Positions 34,371 to 44,188 of a stretch of 64,000 nucleotides of DNA are shown here, piece after piece. The DNA is from Plumapathes pennacea. Taxonomy: Eukaryota; Cnidaria; Anthozoa; Antipatharia; Myriopathidae. The notes beneath the pieces were generated by a model that was given only the letters and a program-made list of their open reading frames with translations, searched no databases and was not told where the DNA came from. The stretch covers positions 8,959,501 to 9,023,500 of the forward strand of contig OZ038473.1 of NCBI GenBank assembly GCA_964036295.1, read 5' to 3'. The translations under genes and the position numbers were made by a program. Numbering within the stretch: the stretch's first letter is position 1; every line of letters starts with the position of its first letter.

Positions 34371-35330
34371 TCACTGCTGAGGGTTTCGGCAACATAGTTG
34401 TCGAAGCTGTTTCATAACTTCAATTCGAATTTCAGGCAGTCGCAAGCAGTAGACGAACGGGTTTAAGCACGAGGTCAGTAGAAGAACTGTGCAGAAGAAT
34501 TCCCAAATACACTGAGTGAGAGCAGTGTGTCCGACCGCTGAGATTAAGACCATGCACAAATATGGCAAGTAGGAGATAATGAAAAGCACGTAGATCCGCA
34601 TCATAGTAGATGCTAATAGTCTGTACTTTGCCATGTTTAGTGTGCTTCCTGCTTGTTGTTGAGCTTGATCGTTGGCTTGAGGTTGAATCTGGTGGCCGTG
34701 GTGACCTCGCAAACGCCGGTATATCTTGATGTAGACCACAGAAACGACGAGGAAACAACTAGAAAAACCAGTTATCATAAGAATTGAGTACAAAAGAACA
34801 TTCCAGAAACGGGACGATGCGTAAAATAGTGAACACGACCAGATCAGCGTAAAGCCTGCGCAAACTCGCCTGGTCGTCACAATCTGTTGATATCTGAGAT
34901 GAAAAAACAGGGCAGTGTATCTGTCCAGACTTATCGCTGTCATGGTGAGTAATGAAACACAGGCGAAAAACGACCTAGTATACTTTATCCAGTGAAACAG
35001 GGCACACCGGTGAACACTGTCAAGATTAATTGCTTTCATGAAGAGAAAAGCAGAAAACTGAGGCTGGACAACTAAACCGACACCAAGATCTTTCAGCAGA
35101 AGAAAGCAGAGCAGAAGCTTGGAAGGAAAGCGAAGGGAAGTGACGTGACGCATTGCCAACAGAACCAAAAGGTTTGTGATAGTTGTTGCAAGGGCCAGTG
35201 GCACATTTAAAGCAGCGTTCACGAGGTATGGAACAGGACTGTTCAAAGTCTCAAAAGTAGCATTCGGGAAAGGTGGACAAAACTTTGAGTTGGGTGGTTT
35301 TGTTGTCGTGTTGCTGTGGCCGGTCGTCAT
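34371..35330 (-). CDS. GPCR C, class A orphan receptor
   Basis: 319 residues from MTTGHSNTTTKPP. Intact DRY motif, NPFVY in TM7, CC before the C-terminal RNPQQ. TM6 has SYLP in place of CYLP. One residue shorter than A because of a single Ser deletion (LISAVG for LISSAVG). Nearly identical to D and F, so recently duplicated. The 3' flank lacks about 50 bp that D and F retain. Confidence 0.92.
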   Translation of the reverse strand: MTTGHSNTTTKPPNSKFCPPFPNATFETLNSPVPYLVNAALNVPLALATTITNLLVLLAMRHVTSLRFPSKLLLCFLLLKDLGVGLVVQPQFSAFLFMKAINLDSVHRCALFHWIKYTRSFFACVSLLTMTAISLDRYTALFFHLRYQQIVTTRRVCAGFTLIWSCSLFYASSRFWNVLLYSILMITGFSSCFLVVSVVYIKIYRRLRGHHGHQIQPQANDQAQQQAGSTLNMAKYRLLASTMMRIYVLFIISYLPYLCMVLISAVGHTALTQCIWEFFCTVLLLTSCLNPFVYCLRLPEIRIEVMKQLRQLCCRNPQQ

Positions 35331-36438
35331 GTTAAGCAACGAGGTTAATGTTGGAACAATTTTGTTTCGCTCTACGTTGACCTTTAGAAAATTGAACTGA
35401 GATCACACGTATAACTTGTGAATATCCGCAAAGCTGTTGGATGAAAATTTCTTGTGATCTGTAATCGCTGAAGTCGCTGTGCTTGTGTCGTCAACAGGGC
35501 CGTTGCTTTGTTGCTCCGCACTCAGAAAGATGGCAAAGTGTTGGACTCTTGTTACTCTGACACCTGAATTAAACTAATTTAATCAATTTAAAAACCATTA
35601 GCAAAGTAGATCCTCTTTGTCGGTGTCACTGCATATGTTAATGACAAGCCTTAGCTTGTTTAATAACGATTTAACTGAAATAGACACTCGATATGTGACA
35701 AGTGTGGTCGCTGTGTTTGTACTAACTAATAGTTCATTAGAGAATTCAGAATGTCTTTATTAAACACGGTAATATTGTTAAGGCTTGTAGCTTGTGGGGT
35801 AAAATAGATACTAATACTAACTACAACTATATTACTATATTATACTAGTTTGCATTTAACCTTAAGCAAAACGAGTCAATGAATTCAAGTATATATAAAA
35901 TCATCGTTTATAAAAGTTGGTAGTCGAAACGGACGCGACTGCAAATTTAAGATATTTAAATGTCTCCAATTAAGGCTGAGTTAATGTTCAAGATCAAGCA
36001 AATGACGATGATGTTTTCTTTTTTGCTCTGCGGATTGGTGTGTTCTTCAGTCATTAAAACCACTCGCAAATGGACCTCGTTTATGTTTTCACCAGCCCAT
36101 GCTCACGCTATAAATAGAAATCCTCTTGATTCGTAGACTTTGTGCAATATATCTTTTGCTCGCGTGAATTTAGAGTCTCGAAATAAGTGGACTTGTTAAT
36201 TTATTATTAATTGACTTTGTGGAGCAAAATGCTATCCATATAACAGATGATATGCAAGTTTTTCATTTTGATCCATTTGCCTATATTTCCGCAACCATAA
36301 GGGCAACTGACAGGTAAAAACAAAGCATTTGCATCAAGTTTCAAATGTTTGTCCAAGTAGGCGACCGATGGTCCAAAGATCGTCAATAAATGATGTTTTG
36401 TACTGAACTTTATAACTTTTCGCGTCCGCTGTCTCTGT
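35331..36438. other. Intergenic GPCR repeat unit (C to relic 3)
   Basis: No gene. Holds the 78-bp leader insertion (about 35343-35420), the CTATAAATAGAAATCCTCTT block and the TTTCCGCAACCATAAGGGCA block seen in the other copies. Confidence 0.6.
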
Positions 36439-36546
36439 TCGGCAACAAAATTGTCGAAGTTGTTTCATAACTTCAGTCCGATTTTCAGGCAGTCGCAAGC
36501 AGTACAAGAACGGGTTTAAGCACGATTTCAGTAGAAAGACTGTGTT
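36439..36546 (-). pseudogene. GPCR TM7 deletion relic 3
   Basis: Copy of relic 2 with both the same junctions, differing by a few substitutions. Confidence 0.8.
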
Positions 36547-36990
36547 AAACCTGAATTAAACTAATTAAATCAATTAAACCATTATTTAAAGGAGTAGTTC
36601 CTCTTTTGTCGGTTCCATTGTGAATGACAAGCTTCATACCGTGATGATAACTATTTAACTTAAATAGACACTCGGTATATGACAAGTGTGGCCTCTGTGT
36701 TTGTACTTACTAACAGAATATTAGAGTCAGAATGTCTTTATTTATACACTATAATTACTAAAGCTTATAGCCTGTGGAGTCACGTAAATACCTAAAACTA
36801 TAATAATACATTTTATAATTGCAACCTGTTTCAAGACAAGTCTCCTTTCTAATAAACTTCAAGTTTCATAATTCCGAAATCAGTCATGATGACTTATCTT
36901 GTGGTTGTTGTAAACTTCGAGTCATTTTTAGTTGGCTTTCAATGTTCTTTTTCTCCGAACATTAAATGATCAGTACATCTTGCCGCGGCT

Positions 36991-37950
36991 TCACTGCTGA
37001 GGGTTTCGGCACCGTAGTTGTCGAAGCTGTTTCATAACTTCAATTCGAATTTCAGGCAGTCGCAAGCAGTAGCCAAACGGGTTTAAGCACGAGGTCAGTA
37101 GAAGAACTGTGCAGGAGAATTCCAAAATACACTGAGTGAGAGCAGTGTGTCCGACCGCTGAGATTAAGACCATGCACAAATATGGCAAGTAGGAGATAAT
37201 GAAAAGCACGTAGATCCGCATCATAGTAGATGCTAATAGTCTGTACTTTGCCATGTTTAGTGTGCTTCCTGCTTGTTGTTGAGCTTGATCGTTGGCTTGA
37301 GGTTGAATCTGGTGGCCGTGGTGACCTCGCAAACGCCGGTATATTTTGATGTAGACCACAGAAACGACGAGGAAACAACTAGAAAAAACAGTTATCATAA
37401 GAATTGAGTACAAAAGAACATTCCAGAAACCGGACGATGCGTAAAATAGTGAACACGACCAGATCAGGGTAAAGCCTGCGCAAACTCGCCTGGTCGTCAC
37501 AATCTGTTGATATCTGAGATGAAAAAACAGGGCAGTGTATCTGTCCAGACTTATCGCTGTCATGGTGAGTAATGAAGCACAGGCGAACAACGACCCAGTA
37601 TAGTTTATCCAGTGAAACAGGGCACACCGGTGAACACTGTCAAGATTAATTGCTTTCATGAAGAGAAAAGCAGAAAACTGAGGCTGGACAACTAAACCGA
37701 CACCAAGATCTTTCAGCAGAAGAAAGCAGAGCAGAAGCTTGGAAGGAAAGCGAAGGGAGGTGACGTGACGCATTGCCAACAGAACCAAAAGGTTTGTGAT
37801 AGTTGTTGCAAGGGCCAGTGGCACATTTAAAGCAGCGTTCACGAAGTATGGAACAGGACTGTTCAAAGTCTCAAAAGTAGCATTCGGGAAAGGTGGACAA
37901 AACTTTGAGTTGGGTGGTTTTGTTGTCGTGTTGCTGTGGCCGGTCGTCAT
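36991..37950 (-). CDS. GPCR D, class A orphan receptor
   Basis: 319 residues, a near twin of C. Differences include a Leu to Phe change in VPYFVNAAL, INYTGSLFACASL in TM3, NPFGY in TM7 and RQLRC where others have RQLCC, so one of two possible palmitoylation cysteines is lost. DRY and SYLP are kept. Its flanks match those of F on the far side of the foreign block better than those of C. Confidence 0.92.
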   Translation of the reverse strand: MTTGHSNTTTKPPNSKFCPPFPNATFETLNSPVPYFVNAALNVPLALATTITNLLVLLAMRHVTSLRFPSKLLLCFLLLKDLGVGLVVQPQFSAFLFMKAINLDSVHRCALFHWINYTGSLFACASLLTMTAISLDRYTALFFHLRYQQIVTTRRVCAGFTLIWSCSLFYASSGFWNVLLYSILMITVFSSCFLVVSVVYIKIYRRLRGHHGHQIQPQANDQAQQQAGSTLNMAKYRLLASTMMRIYVLFIISYLPYLCMVLISAVGHTALTQCILEFSCTVLLLTSCLNPFGYCLRLPEIRIEVMKQLRQLRCRNPQQ

Positions 37951-39446
37951 GTTAAGCAACGAGGTTAATGTTGGAACAATTTTGTTTCGCTCTACGTTGA
38001 CCTTTAGAAAATTGAACTGAGATCACACGTATAACTTGTGAATATCCGCAAAGCTGTTGGATGAAAATTTCTTGTGATCTGTAATCGCTGAAGTCGCTGT
38101 GCTTCTGTCGTCAACAGGGCCGTTGCTATGTTGCTCCGCACTCAGAAAGATGGCGAAGTGTTGGACTCTTGCTACTCTGACACCTGAATTAAACTAATTT
38201 AATCAATTTAAAAACCATTAGCAAAGTAGATCCTCTTTGTCGGTGTCACTGCATATGTTAATGACAGGCCTTAGCTTGTTTAATAACGATTTAACTGAAA
38301 TAGACACTCGATATGTGACAAGTGTGGTCGCTGTGTTTGTACTAACTAATAGTTCATTAGAGAATTCCGAATGCTTTTATTAAATACGGTAATATTGTTA
38401 AGGCTTATAGCTTGTGGAGTCGTGTAAATAGATATTAATGCTAACTACAACTATATCACTATATAACTTTAAGTAAAACGAGTCAATGAATTCAAGTATA
38501 TATATAAAATCATCGTTTATAAAAGTTGGTAGTCGGAACGGACGCGACTGCAAATTTAAGATATTTAAATGTCTCCAATTAAGGCTGAGTTAATGTTCAA
38601 GATCAAGCAAATGACGATGAAGTTCTTTTTCGCACCGCGGATTGGTGTGTTCTTCAGTCATTAAAACCACTTGCAAATTGGGTTTCGTTTATGTTTTCAC
38701 CAGCCCATGCTCACGCTAATAAATAGAAATCCCCCTGATTCGTAGACTTTGTGCAATATATCTTTTGCTCGCGTGGATTTAGAGTCCCGAAATAAGTGGG
38801 CTTGTTAATTTATTATTAATTGACTTTGTGGAGCAAAATAACAGGTGATATGCAAGTTTCTCATTTTGATCTATTTTCCTATAAATTAGAGATCCGTTTG
38901 CAAGTTCCGCAACCATAAGGGCAACTGTCAGATAAAAACAAAGCATTTGCATCAAGTTTCAATGTTTCCGCTCCAAGTAGGCGGCCGATGGTCCAAAGTT
39001 CGTCAATAAATAATGTTTTGTACTGAATTTTATAATTTTTCGTGTCCGCTGTCTCTGTTTGCCGTGAATGACATTTTGTTTTCGTTAGTGCACGATTCCG
39101 TCACAAACACTTTTTACCAGTGAGGTGCAAACAGCCCTATTTTACTGAGCAATATATGTTGAGCAATGTACCCTAAAAGTTAATAACCAATCATTTTACA
39201 CAAATTTAAATTTATAGTGGATCTGTGCACATGTATTTTATATTTTGCGCCTTCCTAATATTTCACTTTCTGATCATTTAAAATTTCTTACAGTCATTCC
39301 ACGTAATGTGTTAGTGTTTAGCTAATTTTAGCCATGTCAGTTGAGCTTCTTTGCACTTCCGTGAAAAGTGGAGTTGAACTGTGCGGTTTTCTGTTAGTAT
39401 TTCCTGAATTCATCAGCGTATAATTAAAATAGCAGATATTTGGAAA
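37951..39446. other. 5' flank of GPCR D and 3' flank of pseudogene E
   Basis: No gene. The first 1 kb is duplicated at 52208-53255. Near 39235-39270 lies the empty-site counterpart of the Harbinger insertion at 28855-29574. Confidence 0.6.
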
Positions 39447-39850
39447 CACACCGGTGAACACTGTCAAGATTAATTGCTTTCATGAAGAGAAAAGCGGAAA
39501 ACATAAGCTCCCTCGATGAGCTTTAGCTCCTGGAGTAAATGTAACGCTCAAATATTGTTTAAATAAAAAGCAGAAAACTGAGGCTGGACAACTAAACCGG
39601 CGCCAAGATCTGTCAGCAGAAGAGAGCAGAGCAGAAGCTTGGACGGAAAGCGAATGGAGGTGACGTGACGAATTGCTAACAGAACCAGCAGGTTTCTGAT
39701 TGTTGCTGCAAGGGCCAGCGGCACATTCAAAACAGCGTTCACGAGGAATGGAACAGAACTGTCCAAAGTGTCAAAATTAACATTCGGGAAAGGAGGGCAA
39801 AACTCTGAATTGTGTGGTTTTGTTGTCGTGTTGCTGTGGCCGGTCGTCAT
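39447..39850 (-). pseudogene. GPCR E, truncated pseudogene with a 63-bp insertion
   Basis: The frame starts normally with MTTGHSNTTTKPHNSE and is most like gene A. It runs through TM2 (QPQFSAF), then is broken by a 63-bp insertion at 39503-39565 whose edges are a 13-bp direct repeat, AAAAGCGGAAAAC and AAAAGCAGAAAAC. The insert resembles a short 3' tail of a non-LTR element in plus orientation (ends GTTTAAATA). About 55 bp of receptor continue (IN--DSVHRCS region), then the gene joins intergenic TTTGGAAACAC. TM3 to TM7 are deleted. Confidence 0.88.
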
Positions 39851-40479
39851 TTTAAACAACGAAATGCACGCAAGGCTGTTAGATGAAAACTTCTTGTGAT
39901 CTGTAATCGCCGAAGTCGATATCCTTGTGTCGTCAGCAGAGCTGTTGCTATACTTGCGATGTTGCTGCGCACTCAGAAAGATGGCGAAGTCTTGGACACT
40001 TGCTACTCTGACACCTGAATTGAACTAAGTGAATAAATTTAAAAACCATTGGCAAAGTAGATCTACTTTGTCTGTTGAATGACAAGCTTTGTTTCGTTTA
40101 ATAACGAGTTAAGTTGACACTCGATATGTGACAAGTGTGGCAATAGTTCATTAGAGAATTCAGAATGTCTTTATCAAATACGCGGTAATATTGTTAAGGC
40201 TTATAGCTTGTGGGATAAATAGATACTAATTCTAACTACAACTAATTACTATGACATACTAGTTTGCATTTAACTTTAAGCAAAACGAGTCAATGAATTC
40301 AAGTATATATAAAATCATCGTTTATAAAAGTTGGTAGTCGAAACGGACGCGACTGCAAATTTAAGATATTTAAGTGTCTCTAATTAAGACTAAATTAATG
40401 TTCAAGATCAAACAAATGACGATGATGTTTTTCCGTTTTTTTTTTGCACTGCGGATTGGTGTGTTCTTCAGTCATTAAG
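39851..40479. other. 5' flank of pseudogene E
   Basis: No gene. A-type leader without the 78-bp insertion. It tracks the flank of gene A until GTGTTCTTCAGTCATTAA, where the foreign block begins. Confidence 0.6.
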
Positions 40480-40960
40480 AGTGATTGTCTGAGAAAACCA
40501 GGCAGAGGTGAAAGATGGGGGTCGGCCGATTTCCTTCAAACTTTCACCATTTAGTGTCTGTCCGAAATGATAAAGAATGATGGTATTTAGCGATTCTCCT
40601 GATGTTTCATTTCGTAGTTTGACCACCCCCCCCCCCCCCCCCCCTTGTTTTGGCCCTCACCGACCATGACGTCACGTGAAATTTATGCAAAGTTTGAAGC
40701 TCAATAAAATATATTTTGCGTCATTTCTGGGGACTCATATCAATTGTTTGTGTTGTTTACCGTCTAAATTACGCTATTAGAGGAAAATATCTCGAGTTAA
40801 TATAAAACTGAATTTTTCAGAGAATTTTGTAATTTCCTTCTGTTCGCGCAATTGTCTTAGGCCAAATGTGAGGCAATTTCGAAACCAATTTTCTCGAAGG
40901 TGCGGCGTTCCTTTCCGAGAATTTTAAGATATTTTTCAAGCCCAACATCTGTTCTCCCAA

Positions 40961-41213
40961 AATCAGTAAACTCTAACTTGAGCCATTAAAATGTGTTTGC
41001 GTGAGGCGCGCTCGAAGTAAACAAACTGCCCGTGCTTTTCCAGACCAATTTCTTTATTTAAATCAATAAGAATCTCTCATCTCTTGAAACATATTGTCTA
41101 AAGAGAGTCTAAATTAACTCTTGTAACAATACAGACATACAGGACTACCATCTACCGTAAATCAGTATAAACTCTAACTTGAGCCACTAAAAGGGGTTGC
41201 GTGAGGCGCGCTC
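40961..41213 (+). repeat. Direct repeat pair
   Basis: Copies at 40961-41013 and 41160-41213 share AAACTCTAACTTGAGCCA and TTGCGTGAGGCGCGCTC. They bracket the left copy of the 37-39 bp inverted repeat. Confidence 0.75.
41121..41159 (+). repeat. Left copy of an inverted repeat pair
   Basis: Begins TTGTAACAATACAGACATAC and ends CATCTACCGTA. Its reverse complement, with a 2-bp deletion, is at 49637-49673. Could be terminal repeats of a large element of about 8.55 kb; no convincing target duplication is visible. Confidence 0.6.
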
Positions 41214-41255
41214 CTCGGCGGTTTTTTTTTTTATATATATATATATATATTGATG
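41214..41255. repeat. T-rich and TA microsatellite
   Basis: Poly-T followed by about ten TA units. A second TA run is at about 46354-46376. Confidence 0.85.
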
Positions 41256-41688
41256 AAAATATCCAAACTCTTCGAGGTAGACGTTCTCTTGAAATGTATT
41301 TGCGTAACGCTTTTGACAGGAATAATATTTCAAAATGCTCTTCGGTGTAAACTAACACTTGTTTTGATTAAGCGTAACATGTCACGGTAATTGACAATTG
41401 ACAAGCGTGAAGATAAAACAGAACGCATTTCCGCTTCTTGCTACATTTGAAACTCGGTAGCAACGATTTTTTCGATAATCCTAGATTAATTCTTGGCGGT
41501 AGTCTATTGTTGATAATTGTAACTAAAAATACAAAAACAAAAACAACGGCATCAAATACCCGTGAAACTTGCCACGACAAGAGTAGCTTGATACCGCACT
41601 TCCGGTATGTTCGTGACATAACAGACAATTGAACAAAAACAAAAACAAACACACAAATCCATTCGTCATCAATGCGTTAGTTTCAGAC

Positions 41689-42093
41689 ATGGAGATTAAG
41701 TGCTCTTTCTGGAAAGTAGATTCGCCGTGTGGTACTGAAGGTGTTGGCTCGAGGATTTGTCCCTTGTTATCCTGTACAAGAGATATTGAATTGCATCTCG
41801 TCAGTCTTGGTTTGGTAAGTAAGCGTGGCGCGACAGGTTCAAAGATCACCGAAGTCGACTTGATCCTTAACAGAGCAAGTAAATTTGATGTTCGTGAAGA
41901 TGAGAAGAGCGGAATGATTGTTTGTCCCAGACATCGTAAGAGACTTACAACAGACCGGCCGAAAACGGACTATGTGTTGCCACCCAACTCATAAGGGACA
42001 GCGAAAGGGTAATACACAAAACGCGGAGAGCAAATGCCGAGATGTCACAAGCGATTTTTGACCAACACAATGTTGTTGTTCCCATCGGTTCAG
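41689..42093 (+). pseudogene. Cys/His-rich first exon, two frameshifts
   Basis: From ATG 41689 the frame gives MEIKCSFWK, then LLSCTRDIELHLV and CPRHRKRLTTD. Here it breaks: the continuation GRKRTMCCHPTHKGQRK is in another frame, consistent with loss of about four bases near 41957. A second shift after GQRK is needed to read RRANAEMSQAIFDQHN to 42093, where GTTCGT could be a donor. The spacing of Cys and His suggests a metal-binding domain. I do not know its function; it may once have been spliced to the plus-strand C2H2 exon at 47769. Confidence 0.6.
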
Positions 42094-42252
42094 GTTCGTT
42101 TTATGTTAACTGACAGAGTTTATGTGACTCATTTTATGAATATAAACAACATAACATTTACGGCCGGCCGAACGTGAAGTTTAGTGCGTGTGGTGTTTAC
42201 ATTTGTTTTCCGCGGTGTCGCATGCCGCTGTAAGAGTCTTTTTTGCCCCCCT

Positions 42253-42383
42253 GGCAAAAATGCCTCCCCGGGCATTTTTGCCTAGGCAAAAATGCCTCCC
42301 CGGGCTTTTTTGCCCAGGTAAAAATGCCTCCCCGGGCGTTTTTGCCCAGGCAAAAAGGCCCTCTCTGGGCAAAAATGCCCCCC
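42253..42383. repeat. Left array of 32-bp palindromic units
   Basis: Four units starting at 42253, 42285, 42317 and 42349. Each is itself an imperfect palindrome: GGCAAAAATGCC, then TCCCCGG, then GGCATTTTTGCC. Such an array could extrude cruciforms. The related array is at 46679-46806. Confidence 0.85.
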
Positions 42384-43037
42384 CTTCGCAAAATCATCGA
42401 TTTCGAGTTCCAGGTAATTGTGATCAAAAAAACCGTGCGCAGCTCGTCCGTGCGTAAACATACGATACTAAAATGACCAAATTCAGAACAGTGAACTCTA
42501 GCCAGACATCTGGATCTAATCAATTCATACTGTCAAGTGTTGTGTGACCTGCGGTCTCTTTGATGAACTGTTTCGGAGGGGTGAGGTGGGCGGACGGACC
42601 GACGGAAGGATAAACGGAAAGAAAGGGGATGGTAGTTGGGGGTGGGGGTGGTGAAACATGTCGTGAATAAAATTGTGGAAATCTAACGTGGTGAATACAC
42701 TGGAGGCGAGCATTCTTCACTGCGCTCCAAAGGCGCATGTGTCGTGTCTTCCCCTACGGACTGTTTTCGGTGAAGTAGACACCCAGCAAAGACGTAACAG
42801 GAAACGGGGTAGGAAAATAATTTTATATATAGTCGTACCATCCAAACCGCTTGGCCAGGACTTAATTACCCACATTGAAAGATAGTCTGCAAGTCATCAT
42901 TGTAAAAAAAAAACATAAAAAGAGTATTGCCTACCGGATTGATTTACTACATTTGAATAATTTGTTATTGTTAACCTTTTTTACATAGTATAAAAAAGTA
43001 GGGAAAAACTGAATGCGTATTAAAATATCTTAATTAT
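42384..43037. other. No gene seen
   Basis: Between the palindromic array and the 3' end of the unknown gene. It must include that gene's 3' UTR; T-rich on the plus strand near 42900-43060. Confidence 0.4.
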
Positions 43038-44101
43038 TCATATTTTTTTGTTATTCTTTTTGAGTGGTGCCTTTACGACATCACTCCACTGATAATGAAA
43101 GATGGTCTTTCTTGGCTTTGGTGGGCCGACCGTAGCCAATCCTGTTGCCGTGTCGTAGTCACATTTCCTGTCTTCCATTATCAGGAATGTGATTACCTCG
43201 TTCATCAGGACATCTGCGAAGTACCTGCATTTAACAACAATAAATATATATTTACATTTCTCGACTCAAGATGCACAAGATTCACCGAAAAAAAAAAACA
43301 TGGTGAAAATGCGTGGTTCTGATTGAAGCCGTGTTGGTTCTTCGAGAATAACACAATGAAAAGACGTACCTGGTTGCCCCTGAGGATCCACATGGATCTA
43401 TTTTCTTTGGTAACCCGACATACACGTAGCGTGACTGGTAGTCACTGTCCAGGTTTCTAATTAAAATAAAACAATAATACTATTGCCTGGTGTAACTGAC
43501 ATTTCCTTCTGTGATGACATTTCCTGGGTGCCTATGCGTGATCTTTATAAAATTTATTTACCAATACATACCTTGTGCTCACCGGAGCTAAATGTCTAAA
43601 CATTTCGCACACCAGGTAAATTATTTCTTCATTGACCTAGTATGAAAGAAATAAATTTAGTTATATTGATAGTTGATAGCTATGGGAAGTTCGAGTCAAA
43701 GATTGCTACCTCGTCAGAAAAATATGAGCTACAAGAGGCCAGCGCCGCATTCTTTAAGAAAGGCTGCCTTGGCCAGTTCAGATACGCTTGATGGCGCTGA
43801 AAATGATGATCAGGTCTTTCAGCCGATCTATAATGATAAAAAGTGACAATGGTTTATGGACTGCATACAATGAATATGACTCAACAATCATATAAACTAT
43901 TTTAAATACACCTGCCCATTTACTTACCTCGGCGTGGCAGCGATCTCCTTAAGTTTTTTTTCCATAGACATTACCTGGAGAAGAAAACTAGTGTAGTTAT
44001 CGGGCGTGTCTTTTGGCAGGATGTGAGTAAGTGTGAAATTTATAAACATACACAGTCAATCTCTTTTGCCATACCCTCCTTGATAGGTCCACCTCTGCCA
44101 T
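43038..44101 (-). CDS. Unrecognised six-exon gene next to the integrase
   Basis: Coding exons (minus): 44101-44075, 43974-43928, 43827-43710, 43636-43572, 43456-43370, 43224-43038; 531 nt, 176 aa plus TGA. Every intron is GT-AG with good consensus and only 73-145 bp long, and all five joins keep the frame. The protein starts MAEVDLSRR (context GAAATGG), continues with a charged helical stretch (MEKKLKEIAA), then LVCEMFRHLAP, SRYVYVGLPKKIDPCG, RYFADVLMNEVITFLIMEDR and a basic tail. No known domain was recognised. Exon 1 is also open upstream to an acceptor at 44148-44149, so a longer N-terminus is possible; the frame does not match the integrase exon just upstream. Compact introns like those of the integrase suggest a shared, possibly transposon-borne, origin. 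Existence is well supported; function unknown. Confidence 0.7.
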
Positions 44102-44188
44102 TTCCCCTTTTTCTCCAAGATCGTCCACGCTGCTTATCTCTTCGTTTCTGTAAAACAAGAATCATGGTCATGTCCGATGGACGATAAG

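Larger units (their letters stand above)
33863..38430. repeat. Tandem duplication of a 2.6-kb GPCR unit (C and D)
   Basis: Two consecutive units, each relic, receptor, then long 5' flank. Relic ends lie at 33972 and 36546 (offset 2574) and start codons at 35330 and 37950 (offset 2620). Identity appears very high throughout, including noncoding DNA, so the duplication is recent. Outer limits are approximate. Confidence 0.8.

Noticed and set aside
34432-34758. Second minus-strand frames inside the GPCR genes (also 37052-37378, 51309-51635, 54048-54386, 57774-58103)
   Set aside because: Alternative frames of conserved receptor coding sequence; conserved only because the receptors are.
41689-42093. 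THAP or RING domain
   Set aside because: Cys/His spacing does not fit either pattern clearly, and the frame is broken twice.
42253-42383. 32-bp spaced repeats resembling a CRISPR array
   Set aside because: Units are contiguous with no unique spacers, each is palindromic, and the DNA is eukaryotic.
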